A stretch of 64,000 bases of DNA from Bolinopsis microptera (taxonomy: Eukaryota; Ctenophora; Tentaculata; Lobata; Bolinopsidae): NCBI RefSeq assembly GCF_026151205.1, contig NC_087073.1, forward strand, positions 11,935,578-11,999,577. The letters run 5' to 3'. Below, piece by piece: positions 63,901 to 64,000 of this stretch (within the stretch, counting starts at the first letter, position 1; each line of letters begins with the position of its first letter). A model generated the notes under the pieces. It did no database searches. It saw only the letters and a program-made list of their open reading frames with translations, and was not told where the DNA came from. The position numbers and the translations under genes are program-made.

Positions 63901-64000
63901 CTGGTAAGGGAGAACTACATTCATATGGCGAAAGTATACCACAGAATTTGAGCAATCGTAAAGCTAGAAACAGATCAAGGTGCGAAAGTTTTAACCGCCT

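Noticed and set aside
1-64000. tRNA and snRNA genes
   Set aside because: I looked for box B-like GGTTCRANYCC with a matching 5' half and for snRNA motifs by eye and found no convincing case. A covariance-model scan would be needed to exclude them.

Overview
This window reads as nuclear DNA of an invertebrate metazoan. It is AT-rich. The recognisable genes are split by short GT-AG introns, and most of the rest is repeats and non-coding DNA. The identified proteins (SGF29, RBM42, a Ly6/uPAR-type membrane protein) are animal-like, and degenerate TTAGGG-type telomere motifs occur inside one mobile element. A cnidarian or another non-bilaterian or marine invertebrate is plausible, but I cannot fix the phylum.

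Layout. (1) About 1-20.9 kb: mostly anonymous sequence with scattered minisatellites, a perfect-looking 69-bp hairpin and a few single exon-like ORFs with good splice donors that I could not chain into genes. (2) 21.06-23.13 kb: a large 21-bp minisatellite, open on both strands, with a 482-bp higher-order duplication. (3) 25.8-29.1 kb: a 3.3-kb inverted-repeat element with about 1.39-kb arms, whose loop carries a decayed retrotransposon ORF1 piece. (4) 33.3-36.6 kb: a 1.3-kb foldback element with G-run ends and an 8-bp target duplication, a frameshifted ORF1-like gene and a scrap of LINE endonuclease. (5) 42,606-54,722: a 12.1-kb element with roughly 0.9-kb inverted termini made of GCGATTATAA-type motifs and an exact 8-bp target duplication. 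It carries no recognisable transposase. It is filled with nested elements, satellites and palindromes, and several nested insertions can be proved because the opposite arm keeps the empty site. (6) 54.9-64.0 kb: the genic end. SGF29 (complete, minus strand, seven exons) is divergent from a two-exon three-finger membrane protein gene (plus strand), which is convergent with the 3' part of RBM42 (minus strand, 5' end beyond the window).

SGF29 is a chromatin reader of SAGA-type acetyltransferase complexes and RBM42 is a splicing-associated RNA-binding protein. They are unrelated housekeeping genes rather than a pathway cluster. The giant element ends only 167 bp downstream of the SGF29 stop codon and carries the nearest canonical poly(A) signal for that gene.

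Most ORFs longer than 60 codons in this window come from low-complexity repeats and are not called as genes.
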